Assembly: GCA_030431455.1 (NCBI GenBank)
Contig: JAUIJE010000001.1
Location: 620,001 to 684,000 of the forward strand
Direction of reading: 5' to 3'
Length of the DNA stretch: 64,000 nucleotides
From: a bacterium
Lineage (GTDB): Bacteria; Myxococcota; UBA727; JAUIJE01
Part shown: one piece after another, positions 1-8,794 of the stretch
Layout of the letters: each line of letters begins with the position of its first letter
Numbering within the stretch: the stretch's first letter is position 1
The notes under the pieces: model-generated
What the model was told of the DNA's origin: nothing
Databases searched by the model: none
The model's input: the letters and a program-made list of their open reading frames with translations, nothing else
Position numbers and translations under genes: made by a program

Positions 1-1
1 C

Positions 2-1168
<1,167 letters not shown>

Positions 1169-1185
1169 CGGTCACCCCCCGAACC

Positions 1186-1214
1186 AAGCCTGCGATTCCG
1201 CAGGCTTTGTTTTT
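1186..1214 (+). terminator. Rho-independent terminator of rpoD
   Basis: A 9-bp perfect stem (AAGCCTGCG / CGCAGGCTT) with an ATTC loop is followed by a T-rich run (TTGTTTTT). It lies 18 bp after the rpoD stop and before the tRNA gene, so it probably ends the rpoD transcript. Confidence 0.85.
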
Positions 1215-1258
1215 GCCTCCGGGCCCTCGTCGAGGGTGCGGGGCGCTCGATTGCTTCT

Positions 1259-1333
1259 GGGCCTGTAGCTCAGCGGTAGAGCATTCGGCTCATAACCGAC
1301 CGTGCGCAGGTTCGAATCCTGCCAGGCCCACCA
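1259..1333 (+). tRNA. tRNA with CAU anticodon (elongator Met or Ile2)
   Basis: A complete cloverleaf can be drawn: acceptor stem GGGCCTG / CAGGCCC, D arm starting TAGCTCAG, anticodon loop CTCATAA with CAT at 1291-1293, T arm GGTTCGAATCC, and an encoded CCA at the 3' end. The paired G1:C72 argues against the initiator tRNA. A CAU anticodon can be elongator Met or, when lysidine-modified by TilS, Ile2; sequence alone does not decide this. It sits between the rpoD terminator and the zinc-ribbon gene. Confidence 0.93.
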
Positions 1334-1368
1334 TTTTTTGTTTTGCCCCCCACCTTTGAGGTCCCGCC

Positions 1369-2130
1369 ATGGAAATTGCCGAACAGTTGACCAAGCTCGC
1401 CGAGCTCTCGAACATCGAGTTGAAAATTCGTGACAAGCGGGACCGCTTGGAGGTCGTGCCCAAGTTGGCCAAGGACGCTGAGGACGAGGCCGCGACCAAG
1501 GCCACCGCGGTGGAGGTGCTGGACCGCAAGCGGTTCGACAAGGACCGCGAGCGCCAGGCCAAGGAAAAGGACCTGCAGGGCGAACGCGACCACCTCCGCA
1601 AATGGAACGCCCGCCTCGACAAAATCCGCGACGACCGCGAGCACGCCGCGCTCCAATCCGAGATCGGAACCCTCAAGCGGGTCATCGGCCGCCTGGAGAA
1701 CGACATCCTCGAGCGCATGCAGGAGATCGAGGACATCGACAAAGACATGGCCAAGGCCAAGGACGTGCACGCGGCGGCCCAGACCCACGCCCAGGAGGAG
1801 TGGAGCAAGGTGCAAGAGGAGGTCGCCACCCTCGAGGGCGAGCTCAAGGAGCTGGAGGCCAGCCGCACCAAGTTCACCGAGGGGCTGCCCGCGGCGTTGG
1901 TCAACCGCTACCGCAAGATCGCGGACAAGCGGCAGGGGCAGGGGGTGGCGTTGATCAAGGGCGAGACCTGTTCGGCCTGCAACACCGTGCTCCCCCCGCA
2001 GCTGTGTTTGCAGGTGTGGAAAGGGGTGGTGCTGGAGGGGTGCCCCTCGTGCAGTCGCATTCTGGTGCACGAGGAGATGACCCGCTCGACCACCGCCGAA
2101 CAGGCCCAGCAAGACGGCGCCCCCGCCTGA
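1369..2130 (+). CDS. Coiled-coil C4-type zinc-ribbon protein
   Basis: A 253-residue protein of the widespread bacterial family with a long antiparallel coiled coil followed by a C-terminal C4 zinc ribbon (Pfam zf-RING_7 / DUF164 type, related to Chlamydia CdsZ/CT398). Residues 1-185 are rich in Glu, Lys and Arg with heptad character. The ribbon is CSAC near residues 203-206 and CPSC near 225-228, spaced by a hydrophobic segment. The family has been linked to nucleic acid binding and to secretion-system chaperoning, but no single role is established; I do not assign one. It lies 35 bp after the tRNA and 13 bp before rpiB, so it may be cotranscribed with the metabolic operon. Confidence 0.88.
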   Translation: MEIAEQLTKLAELSNIELKIRDKRDRLEVVPKLAKDAEDEAATKATAVEVLDRKRFDKDRERQAKEKDLQGERDHLRKWNARLDKIRDDREHAALQSEIGTLKRVIGRLENDILERMQEIEDIDKDMAKAKDVHAAAQTHAQEEWSKVQEEVATLEGELKELEASRTKFTEGLPAALVNRYRKIADKRQGQGVALIKGETCSACNTVLPPQLCLQVWKGVVLEGCPSCSRILVHEEMTRSTTAEQAQQDGAPA

Positions 2131-2143
2131 GCCGGAGACGGAC

Positions 2144-2602
2144 ATGACAACCGACAACCAACGCGTGGCGGTGGCGTCCGATCACGCGGGTTTTGCCCTC
2201 AAGCAAAAGGTCGTGGCCTGGCTCACCGCCCGGGGCCGCACCGTCGACGACTGTGGCCCGGCCTCGGCCGAGCGGGTGGACTATCCCGATTTCGCCGACA
2301 AGGTCGCGGCCAAGGTCGCCACCGGGGAGGCCGGGCTCGGCGTGCTCGTGTGCGGCAGTGGCATTGGTATGGCGATGCGGGCCAACCGCGTGCCCAGGGT
2401 CCGCGCCGCCAACTGCACCCTGGTGCACCAAGCCAAGATGACCCGCCTGCACAACGACGCCAACGTGCTCTGCCTCGGCGAGCGGGTGGTGGGCGAGGGG
2501 CTGGCCGAGGACATCCTGGATACATTTCTGAACACCGCGTTCGAGGGCGGACGGCACCAGGCGCGGGTGGACAAAATCGATAACGACGTCCCCGGGGCGT
2601 GA
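2144..2602 (+). CDS. rpiB: Ribose-5-phosphate isomerase B (RpiB/LacAB family)
   Basis: Interconverts ribose 5-phosphate and ribulose 5-phosphate in the non-oxidative pentose phosphate pathway. At 152 residues it has the normal family length. The N-terminal SDHAGF phosphate-binding motif, the DYPD motif, the active-site loop CGSGIGMAM (catalytic-base Cys near residue 70) and a downstream HNDANVLCLG motif are all present. The ATG is preceded by a GGAG element. glyA follows 9 bp after its stop, an arrangement common in bacteria. LacA/LacB or allose-phosphate isomerase activity cannot be excluded, but context favours RpiB. Confidence 0.95.
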   Translation: MTTDNQRVAVASDHAGFALKQKVVAWLTARGRTVDDCGPASAERVDYPDFADKVAAKVATGEAGLGVLVCGSGIGMAMRANRVPRVRAANCTLVHQAKMTRLHNDANVLCLGERVVGEGLAEDILDTFLNTAFEGGRHQARVDKIDNDVPGA

Positions 2603-2611
2603 GGGCTATTC

Positions 2612-3886
2612 ATGATTGAAGACCTGAAAAAGACCGATCCCGAAGTGTTCGCGTGGATGCACAAGGAAGTGCACCGCCAGGCCGAGGGCCTGGAGCTCAT
2701 CGCCAGCGAGAACTTCGTGAGCCGGGCGGTGCTCGCCGCCGCGGGCAGCCCCCTGACCAACAAATACGCCGAGGGCTACCCCGGCAAGCGCTACTACGGG
2801 GGCTGCGGCTACTACGATGAAATCGAGGACCTGGCCCGGCAGCGGGCCCAAGCGCTGTTCGGGGCCGACCACGCCAACGTGCAGCCCCATTCCGGGGCCA
2901 CCGCCAACTTCTCCGCCTACCACGCGTCGGTGGAGCCGGGGGACAAGGTCCTGGCCATGAGCCTCGACGACGGGGGGCACCTCACCCACGGCTCCCCGGT
3001 GAACTTCTCGGGGCGGTTTTTCGACATCATCCCCTACCACGTGACCGCCGACGGGGTGCTCGACTACGAACAGATCCTGAAGCTGGCCAAAGAGCACCAG
3101 CCCAAGCTCATCGTCGCCGGGGCCTCGGCGTATCCGCGCACCATCGACTTCGACGTGTTCAAGCAGGCGGCCGAGTCCTGCGGGGCCAAGCTCATGGTCG
3201 ACATGGCCCACATCGCGGGCCTGGTCGCGGCCGGGGTCCACCCCTCGCCGGTGCCCCTGGCCGACTACGTCACCACCACCACCCACAAGACCCTGCGCGG
3301 TCCCCGCGGCGGGCTCATCCTCTGTCCCGAGAAGCGCAAAAAGAAGCTCGATTCCCGGGTGTTCCCCGGGACCCAGGGCGGCCCCTTGATGCACATCATC
3401 GCGGCCAAGGCGGTGTGTTTCCAAGAGGCCAACACCGACAAGTTCAAGGCCGATCAGCGCCGCACCGTCGACAATGCGCGTGCATTGGCCGAGGCGCTGC
3501 AGGGACATGGTTTCTCCCTCGTCTCGGGCGGGACCGACAACCACCTGATGCTCCTCGACCTGCGTGATCACCCCCTCACCGGCAAGAGCGCGGAGGAGGC
3601 GCTCGGGCGCGCGGACATCACCGTCAACAAGAACAAAGTGCCCAATGACCCTGAATCGCCGTTTGTGACCTCGGGGGTGCGCATCGGGACCCCCGCGCTC
3701 ACCACCCGGGGCATGGGGCCGGGCGAGATGAAAGAGGTCGCCCAGGCGATCAGCGACGTTCTCGGCCACCCCGATGACGACAAGGTCATCGCCCGGGTGC
3801 GCGACGAGGTGCGGGAGCTGGCGGGGCGTTTTCCGCTGTATCCCGACCTGGTGCGCCGGTACGATGAGGTCGCCCAAGGGGGCTGA
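2612..3886 (+). CDS. glyA: Serine hydroxymethyltransferase
   Basis: A PLP enzyme that converts serine and tetrahydrofolate to glycine and 5,10-methylene-tetrahydrofolate, the main one-carbon entry point. The 424 residues match the family length. Clear motifs are LIASENFVS near residue 31, the [16 protein letters not shown] segment, and the PLP-lysine motif [14 protein letters not shown] with the Lys at about 226. It is the second gene of the rpiB-glyA-dCMP deaminase-nrdR-ribD run, with 14 bp to the next gene. No glycine riboswitch is visible upstream; the gap to rpiB is only 9 bp. Confidence 0.98.
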   Translation: MIEDLKKTDPEVFAWMHKEVHRQAEGLELIASENFVSRAVLAAAGSPLTNKYAEGYPGKRYYGGCGYYDEIEDLARQRAQALFGADHANVQPHSGATANFSAYHASVEPGDKVLAMSLDDGGHLTHGSPVNFSGRFFDIIPYHVTADGVLDYEQILKLAKEHQPKLIVAGASAYPRTIDFDVFKQAAESCGAKLMVDMAHIAGLVAAGVHPSPVPLADYVTTTTHKTLRGPRGGLILCPEKRKKKLDSRVFPGTQGGPLMHIIAAKAVCFQEANTDKFKADQRRTVDNARALAEALQGHGFSLVSGGTDNHLMLLDLRDHPLTGKSAEEALGRADITVNKNKVPNDPESPFVTSGVRIGTPALTTRGMGPGEMKEVAQAISDVLGHPDDDKVIARVRDEVRELAGRFPLYPDLVRRYDEVAQGG

Positions 3887-3900
3887 TCGAGCCGGAGGCA

Positions 3901-4443
3901 ATGATGTTGCACATCCTCGACGAAGCGGCGCCGGGACACGCCGGCAACGAAGCCGGGCTCGAACGCGTGCGGTCCCGCCCGCCCTGGGACGCCTACTTCA
4001 TGAAGTTCGCCGAGCTCGCCCGCGAGCGGGCCACCTGCATCCGTCGCGGGGTGGGGGCGGTGATCGTCAAGGACCGCCACATTCTCGCCACCGGGTACAA
4101 CGGCGCGCCCAAGGGATTGCCCCACGCCGAGGAGGTGGGCTGCCTGCGCACCCAGCTCAACATCCCGTCGGGCACGCGCCACGAGATTTGTCGTGGCCTC
4201 CACGCCGAACAGAACGCGATCATCCAGGCCGCCTACCACGGGGTCGCGATCAAAGACGCGGACATCTACATCACCACGCACCCTTGTGCGATCTGCGCGA
4301 AGATGTTGATCAACGCCGGCATCCGCCGGGTGTTTTACCTCGAGGGGTACGCCGACCCCATCGCCAAGATGATCATCGAAGAGAGCCATCTCGAGCTGTA
4401 CTGCACGGGGCCCGGTGGCCTCGACGGGCCGGAGGACGCATGA
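3901..4443 (+). CDS. dCMP deaminase (ComEB-type, zinc-dependent)
   Basis: A cytidine/deoxycytidylate deaminase family protein of 180 residues, expected to convert dCMP to dUMP and so feed thymidylate synthesis. The zinc and catalytic signature is complete: HAE at residues 101-103 and PCAIC with Cys129 and Cys132. The segment [24 protein letters not shown] (start only cited) is typical of dCMP deaminases rather than tRNA or riboflavin deaminases. Two adjacent ATG codons begin the frame and I use the first. Its stop overlaps the nrdR start (ATGA), which suggests translational coupling and a dNTP-linked role. Confidence 0.9.
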   Translation: MMLHILDEAAPGHAGNEAGLERVRSRPPWDAYFMKFAELARERATCIRRGVGAVIVKDRHILATGYNGAPKGLPHAEEVGCLRTQLNIPSGTRHEICRGLHAEQNAIIQAAYHGVAIKDADIYITTHPCAICAKMLINAGIRRVFYLEGYADPIAKMIIEESHLELYCTGPGGLDGPEDA

Positions 4444-4907
4444 GGTGCCCGCACTGTGACGCCGACAAGAGCAGCGTGGTCGACAGCCGCGACGCCGACG
4501 AGGGGCGCGCCACCCGTCGTCGTCGGGTGTGCCAGTCGTGCCACCGCCGCTTCACCACGTATGAGCGCGTCGAGGAGATGCCGCTGTTCGTGGTGAAAAA
4601 GGACGGCTCCCGCGAGACCTTCTCCCGCGACAAGCTCGCCGGGGGCATGCTGTTCGCGGCGCAGAAGCGGCCGGTGCCGCCCGCCGACATCGAGCACGCC
4701 GCGGGCCGGATCGAACGCGAAGCGCAGCTGTCCTTCGACCGCGAAGTGCCCTCGACGTGGATCGGCGAGAAGGTCATGGACTTTTTGCGCGAGACCGACC
4801 ACGTCGCCTACGTGCGGTTCGCGAGCGTGTACCGCAGCTTCCGCGACGTGTCCGAGTTCGCCGAGACCGCGGACGCCCTCAAGCGCGAGTCCGCGCCCAC
4901 CGCGTGA
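4440..4907 (+). CDS. nrdR: Transcriptional repressor NrdR
   Basis: A 155-residue ATP-cone repressor that senses ATP/dATP and represses ribonucleotide reductase genes by binding paired NrdR boxes. The N-terminal zinc ribbon has Cys3, Cys6, Cys31 and Cys34, followed by the [10 protein letters not shown] motif and an ATP-cone domain starting [16 protein letters not shown]. The ATG at 4440 overlaps the preceding stop by the ATGA arrangement. The frame is open further upstream, but the zinc ribbon begins right at this Met. Neighbouring dCMP deaminase and ribD genes fit the common nrdR-ribD arrangement. No NrdR box pair was recognised in the window. Confidence 0.97.
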   Translation: MRCPHCDADKSSVVDSRDADEGRATRRRRVCQSCHRRFTTYERVEEMPLFVVKKDGSRETFSRDKLAGGMLFAAQKRPVPPADIEHAAGRIEREAQLSFDREVPSTWIGEKVMDFLRETDHVAYVRFASVYRSFRDVSEFAETADALKRESAPTA

Positions 4908-6055
4908 TGCGGCCGCGCGACTCGGCGCTGTCCTGTCTGCTTGTCCCCGGCCACGCCGACGACGACCCCATGGCCCGGGCGTTGTTCGAGGCGGAAAAGG
5001 GCGTGGGCCGCACCAGCCCCAACCCCGCGGTGGGGGCGGTGATCGTCAAGGGGGGGCGGGTGCTCGCGGTGGGCCATCACCGGCGGGCGGGCACCGACCA
5101 CGCCGAAAAAGCCGCGCTCAAACATGCCAAGCGGAGCGTCCAGGGCGCGACCATGTACGTGACCCTCGAGCCCTGTGACCACACCGGGCGCACCGGGCCC
5201 TGCACCGAGAGCATCATCGCCGCCGGCATCGCCCGCGTGGTCGTCGCGCAAAAGGACCCCAACCCCCTCGTCAACGGCCGCGGCCTCCGCCGGCTCCGCC
5301 GCGCCGGGCTCGACGTGGAGGTGCTCGCGCGCGGCCCCCACCGCGACCGGGCCGAGGCCCTGCTGCGGCCCTTTCGCACCGCGGTGGTCGAGGGCCGGCC
5401 GTACTTTGTGGGCAAGATCGCCACCACCCTCGACGGCCACGTCGCGGCCCGCCCCGGGGTCCGCGAAGCGTTGACCGGGCCCGCGGCCTGGCAGCTGGTG
5501 CACCGACTCCGCGACCACGTCGACGCGATCCTCGTCGGGCGCGGGACGTGCGCGGTGGACACGCCCCGGCTCACCGCGCGCCCCAAAGGGGGGCGCCGGG
5601 CGCGCCATCCCCGCCGGGTGGTGCTCGACGGCCGGCTGCGCCTCGACCCCGGCGCGCCGGTCTTCGACGGCCACCCCGCGGACAAGGGGCCCCCGCTGGT
5701 GTTCTGCACCCGACGCGCCCCCGCCGCGCGCCGCGCGCGCTTGGCCGCGCGCGGGGTGGAGGTGGTGGTCGCCGACGCCGACACGGTTCCGTTCGACTTT
5801 GTGCGCGAGCAGCTTCACCGCCGCCAGGTGCAGACCGTCCTCGTCGAGCCGGGGCCGACCTTGATGGGCACCCTCGTCGAGCACGCGGCGCTCGACGAAC
5901 TGTTCTGGTTGCGCGCGCCCAAGCTCGCGGGCCCCGGCGGCGCCGGCGCGGCCCTGATCGGGGGCGGGCCCCGCGCGGTGCCGGTGGGCCTTTTGCCCCG
6001 GCATCACCAGACCCTCGGCGACGACGCGCTCACCGTGTGGGTGCGACCCTCCTGA
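4907..6055 (+). CDS. ribD: Bifunctional riboflavin biosynthesis deaminase/reductase RibD
   Basis: Catalyses the deaminase step (pyrimidine ring) and then the NADPH reduction of the ribosyl side chain in riboflavin synthesis. The 382 residues carry an N-terminal deaminase domain with HAE at 65-67 and zinc-binding Cys90 and Cys99 (motif EPCDHTGRTGPC). A reductase domain runs from about residue 155 (YFVGKIATTLDGHVA) to the end. The start ATG shares its A with the nrdR stop (TGATG). An alternative internal Met at residue 22 would shorten it slightly without touching a domain. No other riboflavin gene follows in this window. Confidence 0.95.
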   Translation: MRPRDSALSCLLVPGHADDDPMARALFEAEKGVGRTSPNPAVGAVIVKGGRVLAVGHHRRAGTDHAEKAALKHAKRSVQGATMYVTLEPCDHTGRTGPCTESIIAAGIARVVVAQKDPNPLVNGRGLRRLRRAGLDVEVLARGPHRDRAEALLRPFRTAVVEGRPYFVGKIATTLDGHVAARPGVREALTGPAAWQLVHRLRDHVDAILVGRGTCAVDTPRLTARPKGGRRARHPRRVVLDGRLRLDPGAPVFDGHPADKGPPLVFCTRRAPAARRARLAARGVEVVVADADTVPFDFVREQLHRRQVQTVLVEPGPTLMGTLVEHAALDELFWLRAPKLAGPGGAGAALIGGGPRAVPVGLLPRHHQTLGDDALTVWVRPS

Positions 6056-6073
6056 GGGGTGCTAAGGTTCGAT

Positions 6074-7171
6074 ATGGCCCGCGCACGCCGCCTGTGGACT
6101 TGGCGCCTCGGCCCGCTGCTGGTGGTGGCGGGCGCGACCGGGCTTTGGACCGGCTGTCCCCCCGGCGACGATGGGCCCGAGCCCGAGCCCGAGCCGGAGC
6201 CCGAGGTGGGGGGCTTCGACTTGGCCGACGTCGGCGCGCCCTGCGCGTACGTCAACGGCACGGGGGACAACCCCACCAGCGGGTGTGCCCAGGGCCTGAC
6301 CTGTTTGATCACGTCCTCGGACGGCGTCTACACCAACAACCGCAGCAACAGCTTCTGGGAAGACCAGACCACGGTGTACACGGACCAAATACAGAACGGT
6401 GCCTTCGTCGACGAGGGGTATTGCACGAAGGTGTCCACCACCGACGACACCGCGTTCACCTGCCCGGGGGGGACCGCGGCCAAGGTGTTCTCCCCCAATG
6501 TGATTGCGTGCATGAAGACCTGCACGCAGAACGAGGACTGCGGGCGGCAAGGCTACGTGTGCGACGTGCGCCACTTCGACATCGCCCAGGGACATTGCGT
6601 GCGGGCGTGCCGGTGGGACGCGCCGGACTGCGTTCGCTCCGGGGTGGGCAGCACCGCCGACGGGAGCAACCCGCTCCAGGCGTTCGTCGCTCTCGAGGAC
6701 CTGCAGGGCGCGTCGATGTGCGACGTGGGCACCGGTCTTTGCGTCGACGCGCCGGGCAACGGGGGCTCCGGTCCCGGCGAAGCGTGCACCACCACCGCGG
6801 ACTGCGCGGGGGGGCTGACCTGCTACCAAGGGGAGCGGTTCTTTGACGGCGCCACCGCCGACCAAGGGGTGTGCGGGTTCGCGTGCGCCCCCGACCCCGC
6901 GGGCGACGCCGACGCCAACCGCGCGGCCTGCGCCGGCGCGGTCGGGCATGTGTGCCAAGCGGCGTTTCGCGGAGGCTTTGTGCCCTTCGCGGCCAAATCG
7001 CTCTCTGACGGCAATGACTTCGTCGCCGGGGGGCTTTGTTTCCCCGACTGCACCCTCGATCCCAACATCTGTCTCAGCCACCCGGGCACGGCCTGCGCGG
7101 CCCTCAACGACAGCCTGGGCGAACCCTGGAATGGAGTGTCAATGTGTCTGCTTCCACCGCTTCGCAACTGA
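6074..7171 (+). CDS. Cys-rich secreted protein, first of two tandem paralogs
   Basis: A 365-residue exported protein of unknown function. The N-terminus has a positively charged start, a hydrophobic stretch (LGPLLVVAGATGLW) and a Cys at TGC, so a lipoprotein is likely although the lipobox is imperfect. An acidic linker of alternating Pro-Glu follows. The mature part contains some twenty Cys in repeated units such as DCGRQGYVCD, GHCVRAC and CQAAFRGG, similar to Cys-rich surface proteins of myxobacteria. I use the ATG at 6074 rather than the upstream in-frame GTG at 6059, because AAGG lies at suitable spacing. Its 3' end overlaps the next gene by 28 bp. Confidence 0.75.
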   Translation: MARARRLWTWRLGPLLVVAGATGLWTGCPPGDDGPEPEPEPEPEVGGFDLADVGAPCAYVNGTGDNPTSGCAQGLTCLITSSDGVYTNNRSNSFWEDQTTVYTDQIQNGAFVDEGYCTKVSTTDDTAFTCPGGTAAKVFSPNVIACMKTCTQNEDCGRQGYVCDVRHFDIAQGHCVRACRWDAPDCVRSGVGSTADGSNPLQAFVALEDLQGASMCDVGTGLCVDAPGNGGSGPGEACTTTADCAGGLTCYQGERFFDGATADQGVCGFACAPDPAGDADANRAACAGAVGHVCQAAFRGGFVPFAAKSLSDGNDFVAGGLCFPDCTLDPNICLSHPGTACAALNDSLGEPWNGVSMCLLPPLRN

Positions 7172-8289
7172 CCCGCGTCGTCGTCCGCAGCGCCGGTCTC
7201 GGGCTGTTCGTGATCGTTCTCATGGGCGCCAGCCGGTGCGGCGGGACCATCACCCCCCGGGACGCCGGCACCGACCTGCCCGACGGCGGGGTCACCGCGG
7301 ACATGATCGGCACCCCCTGCGAATACGTCGACGGGTCTGGCGAAAACCCCACCAACGACTGCGAGGCCGGCCTGACCTGCCTCATCCGCACCTATGACGG
7401 GCTGTATGGCGCGGCGTTGACCAACTACTTCTGGGAAGACCAGTTCACCGTCTACACCGACCGCATGGTCGGCAACAGCTTCGTCGACGAGGGCTACTGC
7501 ACCCTGGTGTCGGCGTGGAACGACCCCAACTTCCGCTGCCCCGCGGGCACGTTCCCCAAGCTGCTGTCCACCAATGTGCAGGCGTGCATGAAGCTCTGCA
7601 CCAGCAACGCCGACTGCGGCCGGCAAGGCTACGTGTGCGACTACCGGTATTTCGACATGCCCTCGCAAGGGCAGGGCGGGGCCCAGGTCGGCCATTGCGT
7701 GCGCGCGTGCCGCACCGACGCCCCCGACTGCGTCCGGTCCGGCATCGTCACCACCCAGATGGACCCCAACCAAGTCGCGGCCTACGTGGCGTACGAGGAC
7801 CTCGAGGGCCAAAGCGTGTGCGACGTGGGCACCGGCATCTGCGGCGTCAACCCCGACGGCGCGGGCGGGGACGTGCTCCCCGGGGGCGCGTGCAACGACA
7901 CCACCGAGTGCGCCGGGTTCCAGCTGTGCTACCAGGCCTCGGCGTTCTTCCCGCAAATCCCCGATGGCGACGGCATCTGCGGCTTGCCGTGTGCGCCCTC
8001 GGCCAACCCCGATCCCACCCAGCGCGCCCAAGAGAACCGCGCCTCGTGCAACGCGGCTCCCGGATATGTGTGCCAGGCCGCGTTCCGCAACGGCCACGTG
8101 CCCTTCGCGGTGAAGTCGCTGCTCGAGGGGGTCGATTTGCAGGCGGGGGGCATTTGTCTGCCCGATTGCAGCGCCAACCCCAACGCGTGCGCAAGTTTTC
8201 CCGGGACGACGTGCGGGCAGCTCAACAACAACCTGCTCGAGCCCTGGAACGGCGTGTCCATGTGTCTCATGCCCCAGCTGTCCCAATGA
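7144..8289 (+). CDS. Cys-rich secreted protein, second tandem paralog
   Basis: An exported protein of about 381 residues, clearly paralogous to the preceding gene: both share WEDQ-TVYTD, FVDEGYCT, CGRQGYVCD, DAPDCVRSG and a closing EPWNGVSMCL block in the same order. A signal-like segment (GLGLFVIVLMGASRC) starts the protein. GTG 7144 is the most sensible start because it places this segment at the N-terminus; a longer frame reaches upstream inside the neighbour. Function is unknown. The pairing suggests a local duplication with translation coupled through the 28-bp overlap. Confidence 0.72.
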   Translation: MSASTASQLTRVVVRSAGLGLFVIVLMGASRCGGTITPRDAGTDLPDGGVTADMIGTPCEYVDGSGENPTNDCEAGLTCLIRTYDGLYGAALTNYFWEDQFTVYTDRMVGNSFVDEGYCTLVSAWNDPNFRCPAGTFPKLLSTNVQACMKLCTSNADCGRQGYVCDYRYFDMPSQGQGGAQVGHCVRACRTDAPDCVRSGIVTTQMDPNQVAAYVAYEDLEGQSVCDVGTGICGVNPDGAGGDVLPGGACNDTTECAGFQLCYQASAFFPQIPDGDGICGLPCAPSANPDPTQRAQENRASCNAAPGYVCQAAFRNGHVPFAVKSLLEGVDLQAGGICLPDCSANPNACASFPGTTCGQLNNNLLEPWNGVSMCLMPQLSQ

Positions 8290-8410
8290 GCTTGCCTGCC
8301 GCGCGCCGCGGCGCGCCCGGGTTTGTGCGGGCGGCCGGGGCGGCAAAAAGCGGGGCAGAGTTGGGTGTGGGTGGGGTTTCGGGGTAAGTTGCTCCTCGGT
8401 GACCACCACG

Positions 8411-8794
8411 ATGCGCGCCCTGATCGTTGACGATTCCAAGTCCGCCCGAGAGGTGGCGCGGGTGTCGTTGGAGGCGGCGTTGGCCGACCTCGGGATCGAG
8501 GGCGAAGTGGTGGTGGCCGAGAACGGCATGCAGGCCCTGAAGATCCTCGCCCAGGACGGCATCGACCTGATGGTGGTGGATTTGCACATGCCCGACCTCA
8601 ACGGCCTCGAGGTGCTCGCGTTCTGGCAAGAGCGGCGGGTCGAGGGGGCGGTGGCGTACGTGTCGAGCACGCTGGTGTCCGATCGCGACGCCGAGAAGGC
8701 GCGCGACGCGGGGGCGGCGGGCTTTTTGGAAAAGCCGGTCACGGTGGAGGCGTTCGCCGCGGTGCTCCAACCACGCGGGGATGGCGGTGTCTGA
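8411..8794 (+). CDS. CheY-like single-domain response regulator
   Basis: A stand-alone receiver of 127 residues. All signature residues are present: the acidic pair Asp7-Asp8, the phosphoacceptor Asp57 (VVDLHMPD) and Lys108 (EKPV). Ser85/Ser86 occupy the switch Ser/Thr position. I choose ATG 8411 because the fold begins immediately after it; an in-frame GTG at 8399 is also possible. It opens the chemosensory operon and overlaps cheA by 14 bp, so it is probably a phosphorylation target of that CheA. Output partner unknown. Confidence 0.9.
   Translation: MRALIVDDSKSAREVARVSLEAALADLGIEGEVVVAENGMQALKILAQDGIDLMVVDLHMPDLNGLEVLAFWQERRVEGAVAYVSSTLVSDRDAEKARDAGAAGFLEKPVTVEAFAAVLQPRGDGGV

Noticed and set aside
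6074-8289. Pseudogene or frameshifted single gene
   Set aside because: Both frames have their own signal-like N-terminus and complete paralogous order, so two genes fit better.
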